DNA of 64,000 bases from Deltaproteobacteria bacterium. Lineage in GTDB: Bacteria > JADJOY01. Each line of letters begins with the position of its first letter. Position 1 is the first letter of the stretch. A program made the translations under genes and the position numbers. Of this stretch, positions 35,485-43,948 are shown in pieces. The notes below the pieces were generated by a model that was not told the origin of the DNA, searched no databases, and was given only the letters and a program-made list of their open reading frames with translations. The stretch is from NCBI GenBank assembly GCA_016713535.1, contig JADJOY010000012.1:1-64000 (forward strand). Reading direction: 5' to 3'.

Positions 35485-37638
35485 TCAGGGCAGCGTGAGC
35501 GCGCCGCCGGCGCCCGAGCCCGAGCTGGTGTACGGGATAAAGGGCGGGTTGATCGCCTGCACGTAGGCGCCGCCTGCTTGGAGCCCCGCCGGGCGCGTGA
35601 ACGTTAGCTGGTGCGAGCTCACGATGTTGAGCGCGATCTTGGCGCTGCCGTTGGGGTTGAGCCCGCCCACGTTGGTGAGCACCCCGCCGACCCTGGCGAA
35701 CAGGTTGACCACGGTGAGCGCGTTGAAGCCGGTGCCGGTGACGGTCACGGTGTTGCCGTTGATCGAGGCACCGGTCACGGAGATCGCCTCGCCGATCGGC
35801 ACCGACACCGCGTTCGACGTCTGGAAGGTGCCGCCGTTCACCACCTGCACCGAGCCGGGGCCGATGGGCGCGTTGGCCGGGATCGTGACGTTGATCGTGT
35901 TCGCGGTCTGGCTGGTGGGAGTGAGCGGCCCGATGTTGCCGGACGCCGTGAACACGTTGACCAGCGCGTTCGAGAAGCCGCCGCCGCCGATCGCGAGCGA
36001 CTGGTTCCGCGGGATCACGGTCTCGACGTTGGCGGTGCCGACGCTCGGGTCGGAGGAGGTCGCGCTGAGCCCGAAGGTCGCGAGTGAGAGGATCGTGGGC
36101 ACGCTCTTCGCGGCGTTGCCGTAGAGCACGGCGCCGACCGCGTCGGTCATGTCGAAACCGAGGTCTTTCTGGACCAGCGCCAGGCTCACGAACCCGTTGC
36201 CCATGAGCTTCGCGTTGGCGCCGCCGACCGGCCACGGCCACGGCAGCGTGCCGGTCCAGCTCGTCGAGGTGACGTTGGTCGGGTCGATGCCGTTCGGCGC
36301 CACGTCGACCGGTCCGCTCGACGTCGCCACGAACACCTTGAGCACGCTCTGCGCGGTGATCGCGCTGCCGGTGATCGTGATCGGCGTCCCGATCACCGCC
36401 GCCTGCGCGGGCTGCGCCAGCCGCGCGCCGTCACCGAGGCAATAGAGGTGGTGGCTCGCGTCCGAGCAGGCGGTGCCGCTGAAGAACTGGGTCCATTCGC
36501 TCGAGGCGTCGTTCACGATCCCTTCGCCACCGAGCACGCCGGCGAGCGCCGAGCTCCAGCCGTTGCAGGTGTTGGTGGACTTGAGGCCGGTCGTGAGCGT
36601 GCCGGTCCAAGCGTCGGCGGAGTTGCCGAAGTACGTCCCGGAGGCGTTCTGGTTGATGGGCGAGAACAGGCCGCTGCCGTTGGTGAGGTTGGCCTTGGCG
36701 AGCGCGACGAGCACGCCGTCGACCCGCACCCACACGCTGTCGGCGAGGATCCGGGCGCTCGCGTTCGTGGTGGCATCGGAGAGCCACGCCTTGAACGTGG
36801 CGGCGTGCTTGCGGCCCGCCATGCCCGCCTCGGTGCGGCAGATCGCGTCGCCCGCAGCGATCCCGGTGGCCCCTTGCGCGTTCGGCCAGCTCCCCAGGTT
36901 GCCGGTGCCGCTGCTGTTGGTGACGAAGGCCTCTCGCGCGCTCACCGCGAACGGTGCAAGCGCGGGGCCGGCGCCCTTCTCCATGCACAGCAGGGGTCGC
37001 GTCTGGAAGCAGCCGCCGCTCCCGGAATACGACCACGCGTCCGTCGTGGTGAGCGGGTCGCCGATGGTCACCTCGGGAACGGAGCTCGACGTCCAGTTGT
37101 TGCACGGTGGCGAGAACGGCCCCCACACCGTTCCCTCGGGCGAGGTGCCGGTGAAGTAGCCGTCGGTCGGCGTCACTGCGGTCTCGGTGACCCGCATCGG
37201 GGCGTAGACGACCCCCTGATCGATCATCTGCTCGATCGTGGCTCCGAACGGATAGCCGTCCGGGCGTACCCACGGGCCGGCGCCGGTGGGGAGCTGCGCC
37301 AGGCCGCATTTGTTCGCCTTCTTGCCGGTGAAGCCGTGGACCCGGCAGTAGGCGTCGGTGTTCGAGTCGGAGAGCCACGCCACGAAGTTGGCGGGCGTGC
37401 CGAGGCTCGCGGCCTGTGCTCTCGCCTGACAGATCGCGTCGCCGGCGGCGAGCCCGGTGTGGCCGCCCGCGTTCGCCCACGTGGACAGGTTGCCGTTCCC
37501 CGTGACCGAGGTGACGAACGCGATCTTCTGTGCGGCGCTGGCGGGCGCGGGCGGCGCCCCGAGCACAGCGACGAGCGCAATGGCGCGCGGAACGGCGACT
37601 GGAAAGGCGAGCGAATGAGATCGGGATCGGGTGCGCAT
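35485..37638 (-). CDS. Surface protein: two DUF1554-like domains and TIG-like repeats
   Basis: 717 residues from ATG 37638 (a GTG 5 codons earlier is possible). A signal peptide (AIALVAVLGAPPAPASA) is followed by two related domains. The first opens AFVTSVTGNGNLSTWANAGG and GLAAGDAICQARA, the second AFVTNSSGTGNLGSWPNAQG and GIAAGDAICRTEA; each ends in a Cys-rich LLCMEK or LYCLGD. This is the DUF1554 (collagenase NC10/endostatin-like, C-type-lectin fold) pattern. The C-terminal 330 residues hold three Ig-like TIG/IPT-type modules with repeated ITGSAI, AIGGGGFSNALVNVF and VTGTGFNALTVVNLF steps. No enzyme motif is seen; it is probably an exported binding protein. No C-terminal anchor is evident. 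Confidence 0.7.
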   Translation of the reverse strand: MRTRSRSHSLAFPVAVPRAIALVAVLGAPPAPASAAQKIAFVTSVTGNGNLSTWANAGGHTGLAAGDAICQARAQAASLGTPANFVAWLSDSNTDAYCRVHGFTGKKANKCGLAQLPTGAGPWVRPDGYPFGATIEQMIDQGVVYAPMRVTETAVTPTDGYFTGTSPEGTVWGPFSPPCNNWTSSSVPEVTIGDPLTTTDAWSYSGSGGCFQTRPLLCMEKGAGPALAPFAVSAREAFVTNSSGTGNLGSWPNAQGATGIAAGDAICRTEAGMAGRKHAATFKAWLSDATTNASARILADSVWVRVDGVLVALAKANLTNGSGLFSPINQNASGTYFGNSADAWTGTLTTGLKSTNTCNGWSSALAGVLGGEGIVNDASSEWTQFFSGTACSDASHHLYCLGDGARLAQPAQAAVIGTPITITGSAITAQSVLKVFVATSSGPVDVAPNGIDPTNVTSTSWTGTLPWPWPVGGANAKLMGNGFVSLALVQKDLGFDMTDAVGAVLYGNAAKSVPTILSLATFGLSATSSDPSVGTANVETVIPRNQSLAIGGGGFSNALVNVFTASGNIGPLTPTSQTANTINVTIPANAPIGPGSVQVVNGGTFQTSNAVSVPIGEAISVTGASINGNTVTVTGTGFNALTVVNLFARVGGVLTNVGGLNPNGSAKIALNIVSSHQLTFTRPAGLQAGGAYVQAINPPFIPYTSSGSGAGGALTLP

Positions 37639-37821
37639 CGGCCAACGATACACCTGCGTCCCGTCGCCGATCGAGGGCGCCTAGCAATCGCGGGAGGCCC
37701 CGGTTGGGGCGCGCTCGCCCCCAGGAGGCGCACGCTCCGCCGTGCGTTCGAGCGTCCCGGTCTCGACGACGAAGAGCCGGACGCCGGAGATGGGAAGGGC
37801 CTGGCGCCTGGCGCGCCGCGC

Positions 37822-38502
37822 TCAATCGCCGACGAGCTGCTCGCGGGTCAGCGTGACGAGGTCGCCGATGCGCTCGATCGTCACGTCGGCGGGCGGGTGG
37901 GCGGCCAGGATCTCGGGGTCGAGGGCGTAGTGGCCCTGGCGCGGGAACACCGTGGTCACGCGCGCCCCCCACACCGCCTTGATCGCGGCGAGCAGGCGCA
38001 GCTTGTCGTCGACCATCACGTAGCGGCGCGCGGGGTAGCGCGCCTCGACGTCGTCGAGCTCACGCTCCTTGTGGACGTAGATGAGCACCTCGCCGCGCAC
38101 CGCCTCCATGAGCCCGGCGCGCTCGACCTTGCGCGGCTGGAACACCACGTCGCCGTCGGAGAGGATCACCGGGCGTCCCCACGGGCGGACGTGCTCGAGG
38201 GCGTCGAGCGAGCCGGGATAGAGCCGGTTCGCGAACGGGTAGTCGAGGAGGTAGCGCGACACCGTGAGCAGGTGCGGGTCGCGCGGGTACTCGACGCGGT
38301 AGCGCTGCAAGGCGCCGAGGTAGTCGGCGTAGCCGAGCTCGACGCGTAGCTCCTCGAAGATCGCCCAGTAGCGGCGCTGGCGCTCCTCGCCGACCTCGCG
38401 GGTGAGGTGCGCCCGCAGGTCGGCGGTGACGCGGTCGTTGTCGAGCAGGGTGTTGTCGACGTCGAAGAGGAAGACGACGTCGGCGATCGGCGGGGAGCTC
38501 AC
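37822..38502 (-). CDS. HAD-family hydrolase
   Basis: 226 residues from GTG 38502, 17 bases after the preceding gene ends. HAD motifs: DVDNT at about residues 14-18 (motif I, nucleophile Asp and acid/base Asp), ILSDGD (motif II), RKVERAGL (region of the motif III lysine) and MVDDK (motif IV acids). The helical cap lies between motifs I and II. Substrate is unknown; most such enzymes hydrolyse small phosphate esters in the cytosol. It is the third gene of a minus-strand run (ankyrin, unknown, HAD), closely spaced and so probably co-transcribed. Confidence 0.85.
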   Translation of the reverse strand: MSSPPIADVVFLFDVDNTLLDNDRVTADLRAHLTREVGEERQRRYWAIFEELRVELGYADYLGALQRYRVEYPRDPHLLTVSRYLLDYPFANRLYPGSLDALEHVRPWGRPVILSDGDVVFQPRKVERAGLMEAVRGEVLIYVHKERELDDVEARYPARRYVMVDDKLRLLAAIKAVWGARVTTVFPRQGHYALDPEILAAHPPADVTIERIGDLVTLTREQLVGD

Positions 38503-38519
38503 GCGCGCCGGCTCCCGGG

Positions 38520-39269
38520 TCAGCGCCGCGCCTGCACCGCGCCGGGGGAGTGCGGCGGCCGCGGGCCGAAGCGCAGGTAGTCGCGGGTGCCGCCGCGGCG
38601 GTAGAGCTGCACGCACGCGCGTTCGGTCGCGCCGTCGAGGAGCTTCGCGAGCTCGGCACGCAGGGCGAACGCGGCGAGCGGCTCGGCCGTGTCGGCGCCG
38701 AGGGCCGCGGTGATCGGGTAGGTGAGCGGGTTGGGATCGAACGGCCGCGGCGCGACCACGAACTCGAAGCCGAGCCTCTGCTCGGACTCGTAGACGACCG
38801 GCACGCCGGCCGTGGCGGCGATCCCGCGCAGCGCGGCGAAGAAGTCGTTGGAGTCGCGCGGAGCGGCGTGGATGCCGAGCACCCAGCGGTGCTTCTCGAG
38901 GCCGCTCGCGGGATCGCGCGGCTCGGTGAAGCCGAGCTCGAGCTTGGCGGTGCCGCGCTCGCGGAAGCGGTTCACCCACGCGTAATACGGGTTGGCGATC
39001 ATCGCGAGCATGCGGCGGTGGTTCTTGTAGCGGACCACCATCCAGGTCTCGCACGGGCTCTCGCCGTGGAGGGTATCGACGCGGTTGCCGACGAAGAGCG
39101 GGCCGCCGCCGGTGGTGAGCAGCACCGGCGCGAGCAGCCGCGCGTACCACTGGTACTGGGAGAAGTCGGCGTAGGTGAGGTAGTTCGGGCAGTCGGTGGG
39201 CGCGAAGGTCGGCGCCGCGTAGACGCGCCGGAAGGCGCGCGCGTCGAAGCGCGAGCGGGCGTCGCTCAT
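38520..39269 (-). CDS. Hypothetical protein, dimeric alpha/beta-barrel-like
   Basis: 249 residues. Its ATG overlaps the stop of the ankyrin gene (ATGA, 39266-39269), so translation is coupled. The middle (VDTLHGESPCETWMVVRYKNHRRMLAMI onward, about 66-100) resembles a DUF1330/EthD-like ferredoxin fold: a small barrel, often dimeric. The remainder has no pattern I recognise. No signal peptide. Role unknown; the neighbours (ankyrin membrane protein, HAD phosphatase) do not settle it. Confidence 0.65.
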   Translation of the reverse strand: MSDARSRFDARAFRRVYAAPTFAPTDCPNYLTYADFSQYQWYARLLAPVLLTTGGGPLFVGNRVDTLHGESPCETWMVVRYKNHRRMLAMIANPYYAWVNRFRERGTAKLELGFTEPRDPASGLEKHRWVLGIHAAPRDSNDFFAALRGIAATAGVPVVYESEQRLGFEFVVAPRPFDPNPLTYPITAALGADTAEPLAAFALRAELAKLLDGATERACVQLYRRGGTRDYLRFGPRPPHSPGAVQARR

Positions 39270-40351
39270 CGCGGCTCACCGTCGGGCTCGGCTGGAGCGG
39301 CGGCGGACGTGCCCGGGGCTGCCGCGGCTGCAGTCGGCAGCAGCCCGCTCAGGCCGCGGGCGGTGAGAGCGGCGACGAACGCCGCGTGGTGGGCCTCGTC
39401 GGGGCCGTAGTACTGGGTGCCGGGCGGATCGACCTCGGCCAGGATGCTCGCGAGGTTCTTGCCGTCGGGCGCGGTGTAGGTCGGCGACACGCCGTGCTCG
39501 AGGAAGAAGCGCGCCATGTCCCAGGTGGCGAGCTGCACCCAGAACATGAGCGGGCTCCAGCCCAGGTAGTCGGAACGGGTGTCGAGCGCGTCGAGCTTGG
39601 CGCCGTGACGCGCCAGCACCTCGAGGGACGCGACCCGACCGTACGTGGAGAAGAGGATCGGCCGGCCATCCTCGTCGTTCGCGTTGGGATCGGCGCCCGC
39701 GGCGAGCAGCGCGTCGAGGACGGGTGCTCCCTGCTCGCCGTGGCCGTAGACGTGATAGACGAGCTCGTGGTCGGTCACCGAGCGCTGAGTGCGCCCGGGG
39801 CTGAGCACGTCGCGAGCCGGTGGCGCGCCAGCCGCGAGCAGCACCCGCACCACCTCGGCCGACGCGGGTGGGGCGCCCATCTCGATGGCGCGGTGGATGG
39901 CGTGGCCGAGGATCGTGTGGTCGACGCGGTCGCGTCGGGTCCAGTCCGGCTTGGCTTCCGCGACCAGCTTGGAGACGGTCGCGACGTCGTAGCGGTCGAT
40001 CGCGTGCGCGATGGCGTCGAGGTGGTGGTCGTCGAACTTGCCGAACTGGGCGCGTGCGGCCGCGCGATCGATCTTGCGGAACGTGCCGCGTGCGAAGGTC
40101 ACCGCGCCGAAGCCGACCGGCGCGTAGATCACCGCGAGTGCCAACCACAGCACCGGCGCCGGACCGCCGCGCTGTCCCCACAGGAAGAGGGCGCCGGCGA
40201 TCAGCACCACCGGGCTCAGCGCGATCGCGAAGCCGGTGGCCATCCCGCGGCCGGCGGCGTCGTCGCCCATGTTTCTCTGCACGAACAGCATCGCCACGAA
40301 GAGCGCTTCGAGGGCGAGCAGGATCCAGCCGAGGGTCACGATCGCTTTCAC
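39266..40351 (-). CDS. Membrane-anchored ankyrin-repeat protein
   Basis: 361 residues. Three membrane helices at the N-terminus (about 5-25, 40-60 and 65-90: WILLALEALFVAMLFVQ, GFAIALSPVVLIAGALFLWG, VLWLALAVIYAPVGFG) are followed by a soluble domain with ankyrin repeats (about 130-320): VVRVLLAAGAPP, VLDALLAAGADPNANDEDGR, VLARHGAKLDALD and ARFFLEHGVSP. The C-terminus is Ala/Pro-rich. Ankyrin arrays bind other proteins. First gene of the minus-strand operon to 37822; its stop overlaps the next start. Divergent from the flagellin gene. Confidence 0.82.
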   Translation of the reverse strand: MKAIVTLGWILLALEALFVAMLFVQRNMGDDAAGRGMATGFAIALSPVVLIAGALFLWGQRGGPAPVLWLALAVIYAPVGFGAVTFARGTFRKIDRAAARAQFGKFDDHHLDAIAHAIDRYDVATVSKLVAEAKPDWTRRDRVDHTILGHAIHRAIEMGAPPASAEVVRVLLAAGAPPARDVLSPGRTQRSVTDHELVYHVYGHGEQGAPVLDALLAAGADPNANDEDGRPILFSTYGRVASLEVLARHGAKLDALDTRSDYLGWSPLMFWVQLATWDMARFFLEHGVSPTYTAPDGKNLASILAEVDPPGTQYYGPDEAHHAAFVAALTARGLSGLLPTAAAAAPGTSAAAPAEPDGEPR

Positions 40352-40420
40352 GGGCGCCGATCCTATCCGACCCGACGGCGTGGAGGCGCGCGTCCCTCGA
40401 GCTCCCGCGAGGCCGGCGAT

Positions 40421-40448
40421 TCAAGTGTTGCCCGTTCGCCGCCGACAA
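40421..40448 (+). promoter_or_regulatory. FliA (sigma-28)-like promoter of the flagellin gene
   Basis: TCAAGTGT (40421-40428; consensus TAAAGTTT, 6 of 8) and GCCGACAA (40441-40448; consensus GCCGATAA, 7 of 8) are separated by 12 bases, one more than the usual 11. A transcript starting near 40455 would leave a 110-base leader before GTG 40567. Position and match fit a class III flagellar promoter; experiment is lacking. Confidence 0.5.
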
Positions 40449-40566
40449 ACCCGGTAGAGGCAGCGCATCGGCCCGACGAGGTTCCCGGCGCGCCACCTCA
40501 TCCAGCACGAAGCTGAACCGCTCGCGCGGATGCGAGCGGGCCGATCGACCAGGGAGGGTCCAAGCC

Positions 40567-41388
40567 GTGGCACTTCGAGTCAATACCAATCTAGGGGCGC
40601 TCCAGGCGCAACGCGCGTTGAGCCTGGTGTCATCGAAGGTCGATACCAACCTGCAGCGGCTGTCCTCGGGGTTGCGCGTGAACAGCGCGGCCGACGACGC
40701 GGCGGGGCTCGCGGTGAGCGAGCAGTTGGGGTCCGCGGTGCGCGGCTTCAACCAGCTCATCCGCAACGCCAACGACGGCATCAGCCTGATCCAGGTCGGC
40801 GAGAGCGCGCTCGGCGAGATCTCGAACGGGCTGACACGGCTGCGCGAGCTCGCGCTGCAGAGCGCCAACGGCACGCTCTCGGACACCGACCGCAACGCCA
40901 TCCACCAGGAGTTCTCGGCGCTCACGGCGGAGCTCGACCGGATCGCCAAGACCACCGAGTTCTCGAGCACCTACCCGATCAACGGCTCGAGCTCGCTCAA
41001 CCTCCAGGTCGGGCTCAACTCGGGCGGCAACAACGTGATCGTGCTCAACTCGGTGAACGCGAGCGTGAGCGCGCTGGGGATCTCGGGGCTCTCGGTGTCG
41101 ACCCAGGCGGGGTCGACCGCGACCCTCGACAAGATCTCGTCCGCGCTCACCACGGTGTCGAGCTTCCGCGCCGCGTTCGGCGCGGCGCAGAACCGGCTCA
41201 CCATGTCGATCCGCAGCCTGAGCGTCGCGATCGAGAACAACACCGCCGCGCAGTCCCGGATCCGCGACGTGGACGTGGCGAGCGAGGCGAGCGAGCTCGC
41301 CAAGAACCAGATCATCCAGCAGGCGTCGGTGGCGGCGCTGGCGCAGGCGAACGCCTCCGGGCAGCTCGCGCTCAAGCTCTTGAGCTGA
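40567..41388 (+). CDS. fliC: Flagellin
   Basis: 273 residues from GTG 40567 behind AGGGAGG. Both conserved ends of flagellin are intact. D0/D1 N-terminal: RVNTNLGALQAQRAL, LSSGLRVNSAADDAAGLAVSE and LIRNANDGISLIQVGE (the TLR5/assembly region). D1/D0 C-terminal: ALTTVSSFRAAFGAAQNRL, IRDVDVASEASELAKNQI and ANASGQLALKLLS. The variable centre is short (about 70 residues), as in compact flagellins. It forms the filament after export by the flagellar type III apparatus. No other flagellar gene is in the window, so the rest of the regulon must lie elsewhere. A sigma-28-like promoter and a hairpin downstream make it a single-gene unit. Confidence 0.95.
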   Translation: MALRVNTNLGALQAQRALSLVSSKVDTNLQRLSSGLRVNSAADDAAGLAVSEQLGSAVRGFNQLIRNANDGISLIQVGESALGEISNGLTRLRELALQSANGTLSDTDRNAIHQEFSALTAELDRIAKTTEFSSTYPINGSSSLNLQVGLNSGGNNVIVLNSVNASVSALGISGLSVSTQAGSTATLDKISSALTTVSSFRAAFGAAQNRLTMSIRSLSVAIENNTAAQSRIRDVDVASEASELAKNQIIQQASVAALAQANASGQLALKLLS

Positions 41389-41405
41389 GCCGCGCTCCGC
41401 TCCGT

Positions 41406-41443
41406 GCGGCGGCCGCGGTGTACCCCACGGACGGGGCCGCCGC
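41406..41443 (+). terminator. Hairpin after the flagellin gene
   Basis: GCGGCGGCC (41406-41414) pairs exactly with GGCCGCCGC (41435-41443) across a 20-base loop, 18 bases after the stop codon. There is no T-tract, so it could be a Rho-type or structural terminator. Confidence 0.4.
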
Positions 41444-41640
41444 GGTTCCCGACCCACGGCGAGGTGCTGGATACAAGTGCTACCCAATCTGGCTGCTGTT
41501 GCTATCCGAAGTGGATGCAAAGCGCTACGCAAAACGGGTACAATCAGCTTACATTCCGTCTCGATTTCCTCTGAAATTCAGCCCTCCGCGGCCCCCTGGG
41601 GGCGCCGGTAGGCGCCTCTTTGGCTGCTAGAGTTGCGTTC

Positions 41641-42510
41641 ATGACGCTGCTCGGGGTCGTCGTGGCGCTGGCGTTCGCGCTCGGCGGGTTGACGGCGCTG
41701 CGCGGCGCGGGCCGCCGCTGGACCGCCGCGAGCGCGGCGCTCGTCGAGCGGCTGCGGGCGGGAGCCGTGGCGAGCCGCGCCACGACCATCCCCACTGCGT
41801 TCGCACCCGCCGAGCTGGCCGGCCTGCCCGCTCCGGTGGCTCGCTACCTCGGCGCGGTGCTGCCGCCGGGCCAGCGCCCGATCCGCCATGCGCGCGTCAC
41901 CTGGGCGGGGGAGTTCAACCTCGGCCGCCCAGGCGCCGAGCGCTGGGTGCGCTTCACCGCGGTTCAGGACTTCGAGCCGGAGGCGCCCGGGTTCGTATGG
42001 GACGCGCGGATGGCGATGGTGCCCGGGGTCGAGGTGTGGGTCCGCGATCGCTTGGTCGCTGGCGAGGCCGAGATGCGCGGCGCCGTGGCGGCGCTGGTGC
42101 CGGTGGTGAAGGTGCGCGGGACGGCGCCGCTCGCGAGCGCGGCGCTGGTGCGCTACCTCGGCGAGACGGTGTGGCTGCCGACCGCGCTGCTGCCGGCGAG
42201 CGGAGTGCGCTGGGAAGCGCTCGAGGCGGACGCGGCACGCGCCACGTTGGCGGCCGGTGCAACCACCGTGTCCCTCGACTTCCGGTTCGGCGCGGACGGG
42301 CTCGTGACGTCGCTCTTCGCCTCCGAGCGCAGCTTCGACGACGGCAAGCACCCACCCGAGCCGCGCCCGTGGCGGGCGCGGATCCTGGCCTGGGAAGAAC
42401 GCCACGGCGTCACCGTTCCGTCCGAGGCGGTGGCCGAGTGGCTCCTGCCCCAGGGCGCCTTCCCGTACTGGAAGGGCCGCGTGCTGGGCGTCGACTACGA
42501 GCTCGCGTAG
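41641..42510 (+). CDS. DUF6544-like hypothetical protein with N-terminal membrane helix
   Basis: 289 residues from ATG 41641 (a TTG 7 codons earlier is possible). An N-terminal hydrophobic helix (LLGVVVALAFALGGLTALRG) is followed by a soluble domain with LPAPVARYLGAVLPPGQRPI, HARVTWAGEFNLG and EWLLPQGAFPYWKGRVLGVDYELA. This order (Pro-Val-Ala-Arg-Tyr plus a late W/F-P-Y-W-[KR]-G) fits the DUF6544 family of bacterial proteins of unknown function. The helix would anchor it in the inner membrane. No operon partner; ribosome site weak. Confidence 0.65.
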   Translation: MTLLGVVVALAFALGGLTALRGAGRRWTAASAALVERLRAGAVASRATTIPTAFAPAELAGLPAPVARYLGAVLPPGQRPIRHARVTWAGEFNLGRPGAERWVRFTAVQDFEPEAPGFVWDARMAMVPGVEVWVRDRLVAGEAEMRGAVAALVPVVKVRGTAPLASAALVRYLGETVWLPTALLPASGVRWEALEADAARATLAAGATTVSLDFRFGADGLVTSLFASERSFDDGKHPPEPRPWRARILAWEERHGVTVPSEAVAEWLLPQGAFPYWKGRVLGVDYELA

Positions 42511-42730
42511 CGTGAGTCGGCGGCTTCCCGGCGCGCTGGCACGAGGCGGTGGCGGCGCCATCGCCGGCACGCCTGGCGGCACGATCCGCGGGTGACGCGT
42601 GGCGCGGGCGCTGGCCGCTCGAGCGGTGCGATTCCCGGGGGTTACGGCGGCGGTCGGCGCTGGCACGGCACATGCGCTGATCGGCCATGGCTGTCGACGG
42701 TGCCGTCGCGGGCGCCGCGAGGAGGGTGTC

Positions 42731-43948
42731 ATGGCGATTCGACGCGGCGTGCTGATCGGTCTGATCGTGTGCGGCTCGGTGCTCGGCTGGGCGGCGGCGC
42801 GCGCCGCGTGCACGGCGCAGGTGGTCGGCGGCCAGTTCGTGATCGACGGCTGCGACGTGGTGATCACCAACGGCAACCTCTTCGTCCGCAACGGCAGCGG
42901 CTCGACGGCGACCGCCAACGGCAAGGGCAACCTGGTGGTCGGCTACAACGAGAGCCGCGGCGCCGGGAAAGATCACCGCACCGGCTCCCACAACCTGGTG
43001 GTCGGCCAGCGCCACAACTTCACCAGCTACGGCGGGCTGGTGGTCGGCTACGAGAACGAGACCAGCGGCACCTACGCGACCGTCAACGGTGGCTCCGAGA
43101 ACGTGGCGAGCGGGCCGTACGCGGCGGTCGCGGGCGGGCGGGTGAACACGGCGAGTGGCGCCTACGCGTCGATCACCGGCGGCCAGTACGGCGCCGCGGT
43201 GGGCGGCTCGTCGATGGTGCTGGGCGGCTGGAACAACCGCGCCGGGGCCAACTTCGCCACCGTCGCCGGCGGGCGCGACAACGTCGCCACCAGCAGCACG
43301 CCGGGCGATCCCTACTCGCTCTCGTACGCCACGGTCTCGGGCGGCTACGGCAACGGCGCCAGCGGCAACTCGTCCTCGGTGTCGGGGGGGCAGCTCAACC
43401 AGGCCACCGGCCCGTACGCGTCGGTGTCGGGCGGCCAGAGCAACCTGGCGAGCGGCGCGGCGGCGTCGGTTTCGGGAGGTCTCGACAACGACGCCTCCGG
43501 GTCGAGCGCCGCGGCGAGCGGCGGCTACCACAACCACGCCACCGGCAACTGGTCGTCCGCGACGGGCGGCACCCTCAACAGCGCCACCTTCGACTACTCG
43601 TCCGTAACGGGTGGCCGCGCGAACCAGGCGAGCGGCAGCGCGGCGTCCGTGAGCGGCGGCTTCGACGGCCTCGCGTCGGGCGAAGACGCCTCCGTGAGCG
43701 CCGGCTGGGAGAACGACGCGTCGGGGCTGTACACGTCGGTGAGCGGCGGATACAGGAATCACGCGACGGCCTGGGCGGCGTCGGTGAGCGGTGGGTATCA
43801 GAACCACGCCGACGGCAGCACCTCGTCCGTGACCGGCGGCTACGTGAACGTGGCCGAGGGCCAGAGCGCCACGGTGAGCGGAGGGTTCAGCCGGGAGGCC
43901 GCCGAGGCGAACTCGTGGACGGCGGGCGAGCTGCACCAGGACTTCTAG
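42731..43948 (+). CDS. Exported beta-solenoid protein with about 18 fifteen-residue repeats (YadA-head-like)
   Basis: 405 residues from ATG 42731 behind GGAGGGT. A signal peptide (IGLIVCGSVLGWAAARA) leads into about 18 repeats of exactly 15 residues (about residues 110-390), pattern [AST]-[ST]-V-[ST]-G-G-x-x-N-x-A-[ST]-G-x-x, for example ASVSGGQSNLASGAA. One repeat is stretched by nine residues near 190. The same head is found in YadA-type trimeric adhesins (14-residue repeats), but here there is no coiled coil and no C-terminal beta-barrel anchor: the protein stops right after the solenoid. It could be a secreted or cell-associated adhesin or matrix component. Its stop overlaps the convergent neighbour's stop at CTAG (43945-43948). 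Confidence 0.75.
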   Translation: MAIRRGVLIGLIVCGSVLGWAAARAACTAQVVGGQFVIDGCDVVITNGNLFVRNGSGSTATANGKGNLVVGYNESRGAGKDHRTGSHNLVVGQRHNFTSYGGLVVGYENETSGTYATVNGGSENVASGPYAAVAGGRVNTASGAYASITGGQYGAAVGGSSMVLGGWNNRAGANFATVAGGRDNVATSSTPGDPYSLSYATVSGGYGNGASGNSSSVSGGQLNQATGPYASVSGGQSNLASGAAASVSGGLDNDASGSSAAASGGYHNHATGNWSSATGGTLNSATFDYSSVTGGRANQASGSAASVSGGFDGLASGEDASVSAGWENDASGLYTSVSGGYRNHATAWAASVSGGYQNHADGSTSSVTGGYVNVAEGQSATVSGGFSREAAEANSWTAGELHQDF

